From RGIG8700 sp045648505 (GTDB lineage: Bacteria > Bacillota > Clostridia > RGIG6154), in contig JAZROD010000043.1 of the NCBI GenBank assembly GCA_045648505.1, forward strand, positions 1 through 35,799: a DNA stretch of 35,799 nt, read 5' to 3'. The first letter of the stretch is position 1; every line of letters begins with the position of its first letter. Made by a program: the position numbers and the translations under genes. This document shows, piece after piece, positions 24,835-32,615 of this stretch. The notes under the pieces are model-generated. The model saw nothing but the letters and a program-made list of their open reading frames with translations. It did no database searches and was not told where the DNA came from.

Positions 24835-25539
24835 TTATTTTTCTTTTTTCTTATATTTTCTATGTAAGACATCATTAAAAATCAAATTCATAATTTCATC
24901 ATTGATATCTTCAATTGTTCTCAACTGACCTTCTTCTACACAGAAAACTTCATTCCAGTCATATTTTTTTGCTATGTAAAGAGCATTTTCATAAGTTTTT
25001 TCAAGATAATCCTTATCTCTCTCGTGAATGTCTTTTTCTTTTTCACCTGTGAACTTATTTGCTCTTTCCTTCATAAGTTCGCTTGAATACTCAGGCGGCA
25101 TATCTAAAAATATTACTTTATTAGGAGAAGGAAGTTTAAGAAGCTTGTACTCGTAATCTGTAAGCCAGTCAAGATAGAGATTTTTAATTCTTGTTCCTTC
25201 TATCTTAGAAGCCTGATGAATCATATTAGATGTTGTATATCTGTCCGCAATAATAATTCCACCATCAAGATAGAACTGCTCCCAGTTTCTTTTGTATGAA
25301 GCATATCTGTCTACTGCATAGAAAGATGATGCGGCATAAGGATTTACATCATCTGCCTTATCAGAAATTTCGCCGTTTAAATACATTTTAACCAAAGCTG
25401 AAGAATCACTGTTGTAGTCAGGAAATGTAACAAGTTTAACCTTGTAATTCATTTCTTCAAGTTTTTTTGCAATAAGTTTTGTCTGCGTAGCTTTTCCGCA
25501 AGAATCCAAACCCTCAATTACAATAAGTTTACCTTTCAT
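24835..25539 (-). CDS. tmk: Thymidylate kinase family protein
   Basis: Phosphorylates dTMP to dTDP. The 234 residues have an N-terminal P-loop in IEGLDSCGKATQT and the TFPDYNSDSS region. FYAVDRYASYK, the IADRYTTSNMIHQA DR[YF] motif and FLDMPPEYSSELMKER follow, before a C-terminal lysine-rich tail. The P-loop reads GKA where most kinases have GKT or GKS, a variation I believe occurs in a clostridial branch but cannot verify here. It lies directly after thyX, so both act in consecutive steps of dTTP synthesis. Confidence 0.9.
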   Translation of the reverse strand: MKGKLIVIEGLDSCGKATQTKLIAKKLEEMNYKVKLVTFPDYNSDSSALVKMYLNGEISDKADDVNPYAASSFYAVDRYASYKRNWEQFYLDGGIIIADRYTTSNMIHQASKIEGTRIKNLYLDWLTDYEYKLLKLPSPNKVIFLDMPPEYSSELMKERANKFTGEKEKDIHERDKDYLEKTYENALYIAKKYDWNEVFCVEEGQLRTIEDINDEIMNLIFNDVLHRKYKKKEK

Positions 25540-25546
25540 AACACAC

Positions 25547-26305
25547 CTATTCCCCTAAATACATTTTTCTCTTTTCCTGTGATTTACCGCAAGTCATTTT
25601 TCCTTCCGGGCAAGGACCTTTAAGACATGATGGTCCTGATTTCTTAAATAATACCGGAGCAACTTCTTTAACCTGAGTAAGCATTTCATCTGCCATTGCT
25701 CTTATTTCCCATTGTGCTCTTTCACAACATCTGTGCTCAAAGAAGTTATAAAGACTTCTTGCATTAAATGTCATAATCAATTGAGTTGAGCAAGAATTCG
25801 GAAGAACATATCTTGCATCTTCAATTGCTTTTTTCTCTGCTTTGTTTTTAGCACTTTTTTCGTCAATACCTTCATTTAAGAAAGTTTTATAATGTTTATC
25901 AAAAAGTATATCCGCAAGCTCATTATAATACTTCTGCGCATCTTCCATAGACTTAATATATTTCGCTTCTGCTTCAGGGATAGCTTTAATTTCAGGTGGA
26001 GTTACATACTCAAACTGACCTTCTTTAACATATCTCTGAGATTTTACTGTGAAGCTTGCAATTCTGTGTCTTGTAAGCTGTGCGAGAAGGCTTCTGCTTA
26101 CACCTTCAATTGCAAAAGTAAAAGTTGCATGCTCAATTGGACTTTCATGCCCCATATTAAGCAACATATTTAAAAACTTTTCAGTATTCTCATCATTTAA
26201 GTTATCAAAAATATCGTCTACAGTAGCTGATGAATAACAAAGCTTTGCGCTTGCCGCAATAAGTTTCTCTAAATTTTCGGTATATCTGATCACTTTAACT
26301 TTCAT
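25547..26305 (-). CDS. thyX: FAD-dependent thymidylate synthase
   Basis: Makes dTMP from dUMP with methylene-tetrahydrofolate and FADH2, the flavin-dependent alternative to ThyA. The ThyX signature RHRX7S is exact (Arg79-His80-Arg81 to Ser89, in RHRIASFTVKSQRY). HESPIEHATFTF, NARSLYNFFEHRCCERAQWEIR and the C-terminal CxxGKMTCGK-like segment are also seen. Length 252 residues is normal. The ATG overlaps the upstream stop by four bases (ATGA) and AAGGA is inside the end of that gene. Confidence 0.96.
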   Translation of the reverse strand: MKVKVIRYTENLEKLIAASAKLCYSSATVDDIFDNLNDENTEKFLNMLLNMGHESPIEHATFTFAIEGVSRSLLAQLTRHRIASFTVKSQRYVKEGQFEYVTPPEIKAIPEAEAKYIKSMEDAQKYYNELADILFDKHYKTFLNEGIDEKSAKNKAEKKAIEDARYVLPNSCSTQLIMTFNARSLYNFFEHRCCERAQWEIRAMADEMLTQVKEVAPVLFKKSGPSCLKGPCPEGKMTCGKSQEKRKMYLGE

Positions 26306-27027
26306 ACTTTATCCTTACCTTTCTTTACTATAACATCTAAAAGAAACAATGGTAGCTTTGCCATTCTTCCTATTCTTTTTGGTTCTTTGACAAGTCTGTA
26401 AAACCATTCCATTCCAAGCTTGATAAAAATATCAGGAGCTCTTTTAACATTTCCTGCAAGAACATCAAGAGTACCACCTGCACCCACAAGGATTTTAGCA
26501 TTAAGAATATCTTTATTCTTAAAAATCCATTTTTCCTGTTTCGGTGCACCAAGACAAACAAGCAGTAAATCAGGTGATGCATTTTGTATTTCTTCGATTA
26601 TATCTGAATCTTCTTTAAAATAACCATTTCTGCAACCTGCTATTTTTAAGTTCGGATATTTATTTTTAAGATTATTTGCCGCATCTTCTGCAACGCCCGG
26701 TTTACTTCCAAACAAGAAAACACTTCCGTCTCTTTTATTAAGTTCTTCAATTATTCCGCATACAATATCAAATCCTGCAGCGCGCTCCTTGATATTTCCT
26801 CTAAGAAACTTTGATGCGTAAACGATGCCGATTCCGTCAGGTGTGACAATATCACTTGAGTTTAATATATTTCTGTATTCATTGTCTTTTCTTGCAACCT
26901 CAACTATTTCAGGATTAGGTGTAGCAATAACAAAAGGTTTATTATTATCCAAGGATGCAATTGCTTTTTCTATCGCTTCTGAAATAGTATAATTATCGAA
27001 CAATACTCCAAAAATATCTGTTTTCAT
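26302..27027 (-). CDS. WecG/TagA/CpsF family glycosyltransferase
   Basis: A 241-residue GT26-family transferase. The N-terminal FVIATPNPEIVEVARKDNEYRNIL, TPDGIGIVYASKFL with the conserved catalytic-region aspartate, SVFLFGSKPGVAEDAANNL, LLVCLGAPKQEKWI and GAGGTLDVLAGNVKRAP are characteristic. Family members add N-acetylmannosamine or similar sugars to a lipid-linked carrier in wall teichoic acid or capsule synthesis at the inner membrane face. No other teichoic acid gene is nearby, so the exact product is uncertain. It follows the deacetylase by three bases. Confidence 0.93.
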   Translation of the reverse strand: MKTDIFGVLFDNYTISEAIEKAIASLDNNKPFVIATPNPEIVEVARKDNEYRNILNSSDIVTPDGIGIVYASKFLRGNIKERAAGFDIVCGIIEELNKRDGSVFLFGSKPGVAEDAANNLKNKYPNLKIAGCRNGYFKEDSDIIEEIQNASPDLLLVCLGAPKQEKWIFKNKDILNAKILVGAGGTLDVLAGNVKRAPDIFIKLGMEWFYRLVKEPKRIGRMAKLPLFLLDVIVKKGKDKV

Positions 27028-27030
27028 AAA

Positions 27031-27807
27031 TTACCAACTTTCATTCTTTTTGATTTCTTCCAGTAATTCAGCGCCTGACATATGTCCATATACTGTAATT
27101 CTTTTTATTAAAAAGGTGTTATCTCCCTTTCTGTTAACACCCGGGTTAACAGGATCCGCAAGTGAAGCCGCTTTATAGCCTGCTTTTTTTGCAGCTGCAA
27201 TAACTCTTTCATCACATTCGCCATAAGGATATGCAAGAAATTCAACTGTTTTGTTTAAATTCTTTTCTATAACAAATTTTGATTTTCGTAATTCGAGAAT
27301 TAATGATGCGTCCGACAGTGTAGTTAAATATCCGTGGTACTGTGTGTGACTTTGAATATCAACAACACCTGCCTGTTCCATCTCCTGTGCCTGTTTCCAG
27401 GTGAAGTGCGGATATGTAACCGCACCCTGAAGTCCCATTCGACCTGTAACAATAAAAATTGTAGCTTTCATTCCGGTTTCTTTTAATATTGGAAAACCAA
27501 CTGTATAATTATTTAAATAACCATCATCAAAAGTAATAATTATGGGTTTTTCAGGAAGCTTTTTCCCTTCATTTTGATATGAAATATATTCATCAAAGAA
27601 TATGGCAGTATAACCGTCATTCTTCAATGCAAGCATATGCTCTTTAAATTTTTCCGCTGAGATTTCAACACTTGAATTTTTAGGGTCATAATCATCATTA
27701 ATATTATGATACATAAGAGATGGTATATAAAAATCACTTTGAGCTGAAGCGGAGAAATTAAAGCAAATTACTAAAAATAATAATACACTTAAAATCTTCT
27801 GTAGCAT
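27031..27807 (-). CDS. Secreted polysaccharide deacetylase (NodB domain)
   Basis: A 258-residue exported CE4-type deacetylase. An N-terminal signal peptide (ILSVLLFLVICFNFSASA, residues about 4-21) is followed by PSLMYHNI. The NodB homology domain has TFDDGY (catalytic base and metal Asp), IQSHTQYH (metal histidines), AYPYGECDERV and KRITVYG. It should act outside the membrane on peptidoglycan or another acetylated glycan. The ATG at 27807 has GGGGAGG nine bases upstream. The GTG at 27825 would use that same site as coding sequence and is rejected. It is the first gene after a good promoter. Confidence 0.93.
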   Translation of the reverse strand: MLQKILSVLLFLVICFNFSASAQSDFYIPSLMYHNINDDYDPKNSSVEISAEKFKEHMLALKNDGYTAIFFDEYISYQNEGKKLPEKPIIITFDDGYLNNYTVGFPILKETGMKATIFIVTGRMGLQGAVTYPHFTWKQAQEMEQAGVVDIQSHTQYHGYLTTLSDASLILELRKSKFVIEKNLNKTVEFLAYPYGECDERVIAAAKKAGYKAASLADPVNPGVNRKGDNTFLIKRITVYGHMSGAELLEEIKKNESW

Positions 27808-27839
27808 TTTTACATACCTCCCCACAATAAATTCTATTT

Positions 27840-27868
27840 ATTATATCACAATCTTGTGGGAATTTCAA
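27840..27868 (-). promoter_or_regulatory. Sigma-A promoter for the deacetylase-led operon
   Basis: On the minus strand TTGAAA (27863-27868), a 17-base spacer and a perfect TATAAT (27840-27845). It lies between the terminator after the AbrB gene and the deacetylase start. It is probably the main promoter of the long gene run that follows. A 7-base inverted pair CCCACAA (27821-27827) and TTGTGGG (27854-27860) flanks the -10 box. Confidence 0.88.
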
Positions 27869-27879
27869 CACAATTAAAC

Positions 27880-27911
27880 AAAAAAAGTGCAACTTAACAG
27901 TCGCACTTTTT
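27880..27911 (-). terminator. Intrinsic terminator overlapping the AbrB-protein stop codon
   Basis: Read on the minus strand, GTGCGAC pairs with GTTGCAC (one G-U) around a TGTTAA loop that contains the last codon and stop, followed by seven T. A matching A-tract precedes the stem. The hairpin therefore closes the rsmE-to-AbrB transcript with no spare sequence after the gene. Confidence 0.85.
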
Positions 27912-28142
27912 AATGTTATTTATACATTTTTGACAAAGATAACCTTTTTTAATTTTAACAAGTTCTTTATCAGACTCGCACAATGAGCAAACATTAGTGT
28001 GGTATGACTTTGTTATAACAATCTTATCTTCTTCAAGAGTTACTTCAACCGCCGAGTTATTGGTTACCCCAATACTTTCTCTGTAAATTTTAGGTATAAC
28101 AACTCTGCCATTTCCGTCAATCATTGATTTGTACTTTTTCAA
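27894..28142 (-). CDS. AbrB-type regulator with C-terminal zinc ribbon
   Basis: An 82-residue putative DNA-binding protein. Residues about 6-45 form an AbrB/MazE swapped-hairpin domain (KSMIDGNGRVVIPKIYRESIGV, then VEVTLEEDKIVITK). The C-terminal part has CSLC-x14-CQKC, typical of a zinc ribbon, plus a final CDC. AbrB-fold proteins with this tail are widespread in Clostridia, but targets are unknown. I prefer TTG 28142, with GAGG eight bases upstream, to GTG 28151, which directly follows it. It is the last gene of the rsmE-led run and its stop lies in a terminator loop. Confidence 0.85.
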   Translation of the reverse strand: MKKYKSMIDGNGRVVIPKIYRESIGVTNNSAVEVTLEEDKIVITKSYHTNVCSLCESDKELVKIKKGYLCQKCINNIKKCDC

Positions 28143-28166
28143 AACATACACCTCGTTATAAAAATA

Positions 28167-29561
28167 TCAGATAATTTCTCCATTAAGTGACCAGGTCTTT
28201 GCATCAGTGATTTTTAAATTTACTAGTTTACCAATCAGTTTTTCGTCACCATAGAAATTAACAATTTTATTTTCAGGGGTTCTTCCCTGCAAAGCCTGTG
28301 GATTATTTTTAGAAACTCCTTCAACAAGAACCTGAACTTCTCTTCCAAGGAAGCTTTCATTTATCTTCTTTGAAATTTCATTCTGAGTTTCAAGCAATCT
28401 GTCAAAATTATTCTGTATTTCTTCCTCTGAAAGAACAGGTTCCATAAGAGCAGCCTTTGTTTTATCTCTCTTTGAATATATAAATGTGAAAAGTGAGTCA
28501 AACTCAACATACTTTACAACATTTATTGTTTCTTCAAAATCTTTATTTGTTTCAGTCGGAAAACCTACTATTATATCACTTGATAGAGAAATATTGGGAA
28601 TATTAGCCTTTATTTTATCAATTTTAGCCAGATATTCTTCCTTTGTATATCCTCTGTTCATATCCTTTAAAACTTTGTTGCTTCCTGCCTGAAACGGTAA
28701 ATGAAGCTGCGGACAAACTTTTTCACAATCTCTCATTGTTTCAATAAGTTCATCAGAAATATCTTTTGGGTGCGATGTTGCAAAACGCACTCTCTCAACA
28801 CCGTCAATTTTACAAACCTCTCTTAAAAGTTTTGCAAAATTATATTCATTTTCATCATCATTACCATAAGAATTAACATTCTGACCAAGCAAAGTAATTT
28901 CTTTATAGCCTTCACTTGCCAATTGTTTTACTTCTTTAAGAACATCCTCGTGTTTTCTGCTTCTTTCCCTGCCCCTTACATAAGGAACAACACAATAAGA
29001 ACAGAAATTGTTGCATCCATACATAATGCTAACCCAGGCTCTGAACTTATCATCTCTTTTAACAGGAATATCCTCAGCAATATATCCGTCGCAGTCCATA
29101 ACATCAAGCACTCTTTCATTCATCGCCTTAAAAAGAATTTCAGGGAATTTATATAATGAATGTGTGCCAAAAACCATATCAATATGCTTAAATTTCTGAT
29201 TAAGTGTAATTGCAGCTTTTTCCTGCTGAACCATACATCCGCAAACACCAATAAGAACTTTTTTATTTTTAGCTTTAAGATATTTAAGTGCTCCAACATT
29301 ACCTTTTAACTTAAGTTCTGCATTTTCACGAACAGCACAAGTGTTGAAAATAATAACATCGGCATCTTCTCTTTCCTCAATGAGTGTATAACCCATTTCT
29401 GAAAGCATACCTTTTAATTTTTCGGAATCATTCTCATTCTGCTGACATCCGTATGTTACAACACACGCTTTTTTATCTTTAATTTTTTCTTTGATTTTAG
29501 CAATATATTCCTTTTGATTTTTTATTTCTTCAGGAGATATATATTTACTTTCTTTTGCCAT
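28167..29561 (-). CDS. miaB: tRNA-2-methylthio-N6-dimethylallyladenosine synthase
   Basis: Adds the 2-methylthio group to i6A at tRNA position 37. The 464 residues show the N-terminal methylthiotransferase domain with cysteines 39, 75 and 109 (YGCQQNENDSE, NTCAVRENAE, GVCGCM). They also show the radical SAM motif CNNFCSYC (183, 187, 190), the HLPFQAGSNKVL and DIIVGFPTET blocks, and a C-terminal TRAM domain from about residue 395. The start ATG at 29561 abuts the pncB stop, and AGAGGG lies upstream inside pncB. The extended N-terminus before YGCQQ is common in clostridial MiaB. Confidence 0.96.
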   Translation of the reverse strand: MAKESKYISPEEIKNQKEYIAKIKEKIKDKKACVVTYGCQQNENDSEKLKGMLSEMGYTLIEEREDADVIIFNTCAVRENAELKLKGNVGALKYLKAKNKKVLIGVCGCMVQQEKAAITLNQKFKHIDMVFGTHSLYKFPEILFKAMNERVLDVMDCDGYIAEDIPVKRDDKFRAWVSIMYGCNNFCSYCVVPYVRGRERSRKHEDVLKEVKQLASEGYKEITLLGQNVNSYGNDDENEYNFAKLLREVCKIDGVERVRFATSHPKDISDELIETMRDCEKVCPQLHLPFQAGSNKVLKDMNRGYTKEEYLAKIDKIKANIPNISLSSDIIVGFPTETNKDFEETINVVKYVEFDSLFTFIYSKRDKTKAALMEPVLSEEEIQNNFDRLLETQNEISKKINESFLGREVQVLVEGVSKNNPQALQGRTPENKIVNFYGDEKLIGKLVNLKITDAKTWSLNGEII

Positions 29562-30998
29562 TTATTTACCCTCTAACAAGTCATTTTTAATATTCCATAG
29601 TTTTTTTGATAAATCAACATAATATTTATGAGGATTTTCGAATCTCAACACTTCGTCCCAAAGTGTATCAATCTGCTTACTGCAATACTCCCTGATTTCA
29701 TGCAAAGAAGGTGACTCATAAACTCTGACACCTTTTTCGTAAATCTTAATAAGAAGCTCTTTTGCAGTAAAATTAGTTATATTTTTCTTTTTCCAGGTAT
29801 GTTCAGGATCAAAAATTGTGTAGTCAGTTGTGTCATCAATAATTTCATCATGAAGCGTAATAACATCTGCTATAGCTTTTCCTGTTTCATTTGAAAAAAG
29901 TCTGTAAAGCTTTTTAAAAGCAGGTGTTGTAATTTTGGAAACATTTTCGCTTTTTTTGATTTTAGGAATCATCTTTCCATCTTTTTCAACAGCAACAAGC
30001 TTATACACCCCACCAAAAACAGGTTCAGATTTAGATGTAATAAGTCGTTCACCAACACCAAAAGTATCAAGTTTAGCTCCCTGATTAAGAGTATCTCTAA
30101 TAATATACTCATCAAGTGAATTGGATGCCATAATTTTACAATCTTCATATCCTGCATCATCAAGCATTTTTCTTGCTTTTTTTGATAAGTAAGTAATATC
30201 ACCACTATCAATTCTTATACCTGCAGGTCTGTATCCATTAGGTTTAAGATATTCATCAAACACTTTTATAGCATTTGGAACACCTGAATGCAATACATCA
30301 AAAGTATCAACTAAAAGCACGCATTTTTCAGGATATAATTTTGCATAAGAAGCAAATGCTTCATACTCAGATTCAAAAGCCTGAACCCAACTATGCGCCA
30401 TTGTTCCTACGGCAGGAATGTCAAACATTTTTTCATCAATTGTGCACGCAGTTCCTGCGCAACCTCCAATATATGAAGCTCTCGCACCATATATTGCACC
30501 AAAAGCTCCCTGAGCGCGTCTTGAACCAAACTCAAAAACAGGTCTTCCCTGCGCCGCTCTTACAATTCTGTTTGATTTAGTTGCAATTAAACTTTGGTGA
30601 TTGATAGTAAGAAGAATCATTGTTTCAAGGAACTGTGCCTGTATCATTGGCCCTTTTACCACAACAATCGGCTCTCCGGGGAAAATAGGAGTACCCTCAG
30701 GAATTGCCCAGACATCACATTCAAATTTAAAATTTGACAGATATTCTAAAAACTCTTCAGAAAAAATACCTTTATTTCTTAAAAATTCAATATCTTCTTC
30801 GGTAAATTTTATATTATCAAGGTACTCGCATAATTGCTGAACACCAACCATTATTGCATATCCACCGTCATCAGGCACTTTTCTGAAAAACATATCAAAA
30901 TAGCCAATAGTATTTTCCATACCATAGGCAAAATACCCATTAGCCATAGTAAGCTCATAAAAATCAGTAAGCATCGTAAGATTTAATTCATTTTTCAT
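29562..30998 (-). CDS. pncB: Nicotinate phosphoribosyltransferase
   Basis: Makes nicotinate mononucleotide from nicotinate and PRPP, the salvage entry to NAD. The 478 residues begin LNLTMLTDFYELTMANGYF. They include GEPIVVVKGPMIQAQFLETM, FGSRRAQGAFGAIYGARASYIGGCAGT, the GTMAHSWVQAF motif with its phosphorylatable histidine, RIDSGDITYLSKKAR and GVGERLITSKSEPVFGGVYKL. ATG 30998 has CGGAGG eight bases upstream; the longer frame begins in the intergenic hairpin region. Its stop directly touches the miaB start. Confidence 0.95.
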   Translation of the reverse strand: MKNELNLTMLTDFYELTMANGYFAYGMENTIGYFDMFFRKVPDDGGYAIMVGVQQLCEYLDNIKFTEEDIEFLRNKGIFSEEFLEYLSNFKFECDVWAIPEGTPIFPGEPIVVVKGPMIQAQFLETMILLTINHQSLIATKSNRIVRAAQGRPVFEFGSRRAQGAFGAIYGARASYIGGCAGTACTIDEKMFDIPAVGTMAHSWVQAFESEYEAFASYAKLYPEKCVLLVDTFDVLHSGVPNAIKVFDEYLKPNGYRPAGIRIDSGDITYLSKKARKMLDDAGYEDCKIMASNSLDEYIIRDTLNQGAKLDTFGVGERLITSKSEPVFGGVYKLVAVEKDGKMIPKIKKSENVSKITTPAFKKLYRLFSNETGKAIADVITLHDEIIDDTTDYTIFDPEHTWKKKNITNFTAKELLIKIYEKGVRVYESPSLHEIREYCSKQIDTLWDEVLRFENPHKYYVDLSKKLWNIKNDLLEGK

Positions 30999-31017
30999 AG
31001 CTATACCTCCGAATACC

Positions 31018-31041
31018 AAAACAGACACTTGCGTGCCTGTT
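31018..31041 (-). terminator. Weak terminator-like hairpin before pncB
   Basis: Read on the minus strand, AACAGGCAC and GTGTCTGTT pair (one G-U) around a GNRA-type GCAA loop, then four T before GG. It sits just after the membrane-protein gene and before the pncB ribosome binding site. The T-run is short, so it may act as a partial terminator, an RNA-stability hairpin, or nothing. Confidence 0.4.
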
Positions 31042-31046
31042 CATAA

Positions 31047-31448
31047 TTATTTATTAACATTTAAGAAATATCTGATAATTTCATACACATAAAGTACTGC
31101 AGCAATTGCACCAGAAACCAAGAATCTTCTTGCTGTGTGAATAAAAAGTTCGTTATAAGGACTTGGCATTATATAATAATATTTAACGAACAAGCCTGAG
31201 AACAACAATACTGCAAAAACAACTGCATAATAAACAGCGGTTGATACTTGAACTTTCTTTAAAAGACCTGCAACTGCAAACGCAACAACGCCGATTGCAC
31301 CAACAAATATTAATGTGTACCAACATGAATGAGCATATACTGTGTAACTCAATCTATTCATAATGTAAAATAAAAATTCTATAATCACAAAATAAAGTGT
31401 TGATAATAAATATCTGTTAACTACCGCTTCATTTTCTCTTTTGCTCAT
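31047..31448 (-). CDS. Four-helix membrane protein, unknown function
   Basis: I do not recognise this 133-residue protein. It has a charged N-terminus (MSKRENEAVVNRY), then about four membrane segments (residues about 14-32, 43-63, 70-90 and 107-127), and a short lysine tail. No conserved enzyme motif is visible. AGGAG lies seven to nine bases before ATG 31448, 13 bases after rsmE. It sits between rsmE and pncB and is part of that transcript. Confidence 0.78.
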   Translation of the reverse strand: MSKRENEAVVNRYLLSTLYFVIIEFLFYIMNRLSYTVYAHSCWYTLIFVGAIGVVAFAVAGLLKKVQVSTAVYYAVVFAVLLFSGLFVKYYYIMPSPYNELFIHTARRFLVSGAIAAVLYVYEIIRYFLNVNK

Positions 31449-31461
31449 TTTAAATACTCCT

Positions 31462-32190
31462 TTAATCTAACTCGTGTAATTTAAACATAGTAACTGCAAG
31501 CAAAGTAATTGCTGCCGTTTCTGTTCTGAGAATTCTTTTTCCAAGTGTTGTTGTTTTGATGCCGTTTTCTTTTGCTTTTTCTATTTCTTTAACAGAAAAA
31601 CCGCCTTCAGGACCAATCATTATTCCAACAGAGTCTATTTCTTTATTAAAATAATCATCAAACTTGTTCTTTTTTTCACATTCATATGCGATAACAGACA
31701 AATCAAGTTCTTTCATTATTTCCAGTGCCTTATCAAACTTCACAGGCTCGTATACATACGGAACCTTTGAGCGCTTGCACTGCTTAACCGCTTCAACTGC
31801 AATTCTTTTCCATCTGATGGTTTTGGAACTTTCGTCTTTAATCTTAACGACTGAAAATTCAGTTTCCACAGGTACGATTTCAGAAACGCCAAGCTCTACC
31901 GCCTTCTGAATGACCAGATCCATCTTTGTCCCTTTGGACAAGCTCTGAAAAAGAACAACCTTTTTCAACGGTTCATTATTATCAATTTCATCGATTATTT
32001 TAACAGTAACAGGATTTGATGAAGCAACAACTTCAGCAATGTAAGCTTTGCCGGCTGCATCGCAAAGTTCAATCTTCTCACCTTCCCTGATTCTCAAAAC
32101 TTTAGAAACATGTTTTGATTCATCCAAAGAAAGCTCAAGCTCCTGACCAATACTATTTATAATAATCTCTTCAGCATAACTTCTGTGCAT
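31462..32190 (-). CDS. rsmE: 16S rRNA (uracil1498-N3)-methyltransferase
   Basis: Methylates U1498 of 16S rRNA with SAM. The 242-residue SPOUT protein has an N-terminal PUA-like domain (KHVSKVLRIREGEKIELCDAAGKAY), the VVLFQSLSKGTKMDLVIQKAVELGVSEIVPV block, and the trefoil-knot motifs MIGPEGGFS and TLGKRILRTETAAITLL. The usual MHRFF start appears as MHRSY. GGTG precedes ATG 32190. It is the first gene of its run and sits behind a strong promoter. Confidence 0.95.
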   Translation of the reverse strand: MHRSYAEEIIINSIGQELELSLDESKHVSKVLRIREGEKIELCDAAGKAYIAEVVASSNPVTVKIIDEIDNNEPLKKVVLFQSLSKGTKMDLVIQKAVELGVSEIVPVETEFSVVKIKDESSKTIRWKRIAVEAVKQCKRSKVPYVYEPVKFDKALEIMKELDLSVIAYECEKKNKFDDYFNKEIDSVGIMIGPEGGFSVKEIEKAKENGIKTTTLGKRILRTETAAITLLAVTMFKLHELD

Positions 32191-32208
32191 ACAACACCAA
32201 CTTAATAA

Positions 32209-32237
32209 ATTTTACTATTTAATAGCCGATTTGTCAA
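32209..32237 (-). promoter_or_regulatory. Sigma-A promoter for the rsmE operon
   Basis: On the minus strand TTGACA (32232-32237), 17-base spacer, TAAAAT (32209-32214). It lies 19 bases before the rsmE start, giving a short leader with the GGTG ribosome binding site. It is divergent from the tRNA promoter about 130 bases away; the A+T-rich stretch 32238-32368 between them shows no gene. Confidence 0.88.
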
Positions 32238-32368
32238 TAGAAAAATAACATATACCGACTCATTTTTTAACATTATAACAAATTATTTTGAATTTTACAA
32301 CAGAAATTGCATATTTTTAAAAAAATTGCATAAATTTTAATATGTGAATAAAATTTATCAAAAAAAGC

Positions 32369-32397
32369 TTGACAAAACAAAATATATGTGCTATTCT
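32369..32397 (+). promoter_or_regulatory. Promoter of the initiator tRNA gene
   Basis: TTGACA (32369-32374), 17-base spacer, TATTCT (32392-32397), about 21 bases before the tRNA 5' end. The -35 is perfect and the -10 differs at two positions. Placement directly before the tRNA makes the assignment firm. Confidence 0.85.
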
Positions 32398-32418
32398 ATT
32401 TAAGCTGATTGGAGATAT

Positions 32419-32495
<77 letters not shown>

Positions 32496-32498
32496 TAG

Positions 32499-32538
32499 TA
32501 AACCCTTGAATTTTAAACATTCAAGGGTTTATTTTTTT
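32499..32538 (+). terminator. Intrinsic terminator of the tRNA gene
   Basis: A 13-base perfect stem (TAAACCCTTGAAT with its complement, 32499-32511 and 32519-32531) around a 7-base loop, followed by seven T. It begins three bases after the tRNA CCA. Confidence 0.93.
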
Positions 32539-32575
32539 AGCCCAAAAACAGCCAAAAATTCAACAAAAATTCAAC

Positions 32576-32608
32576 AAGCCGATTTTTTCTGTGCTAAAAA
32601 ACCGGCTT
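32576..32608 (-). terminator. Terminator-like hairpin after the oxidoreductase gene
   Basis: Read on the minus strand, a 13-base stem (AAGCCGGTTTTTT against its complement, one G-T pair) with a 7-base loop lies eight bases past the stop of the oxidoreductase gene. No clean T-run follows, only TTGTTGAATTTTT, so termination may be incomplete. The oppositely oriented tRNA terminator nearby may help on this strand. Confidence 0.6.
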
Positions 32609-32615
32609 TGAGTCT

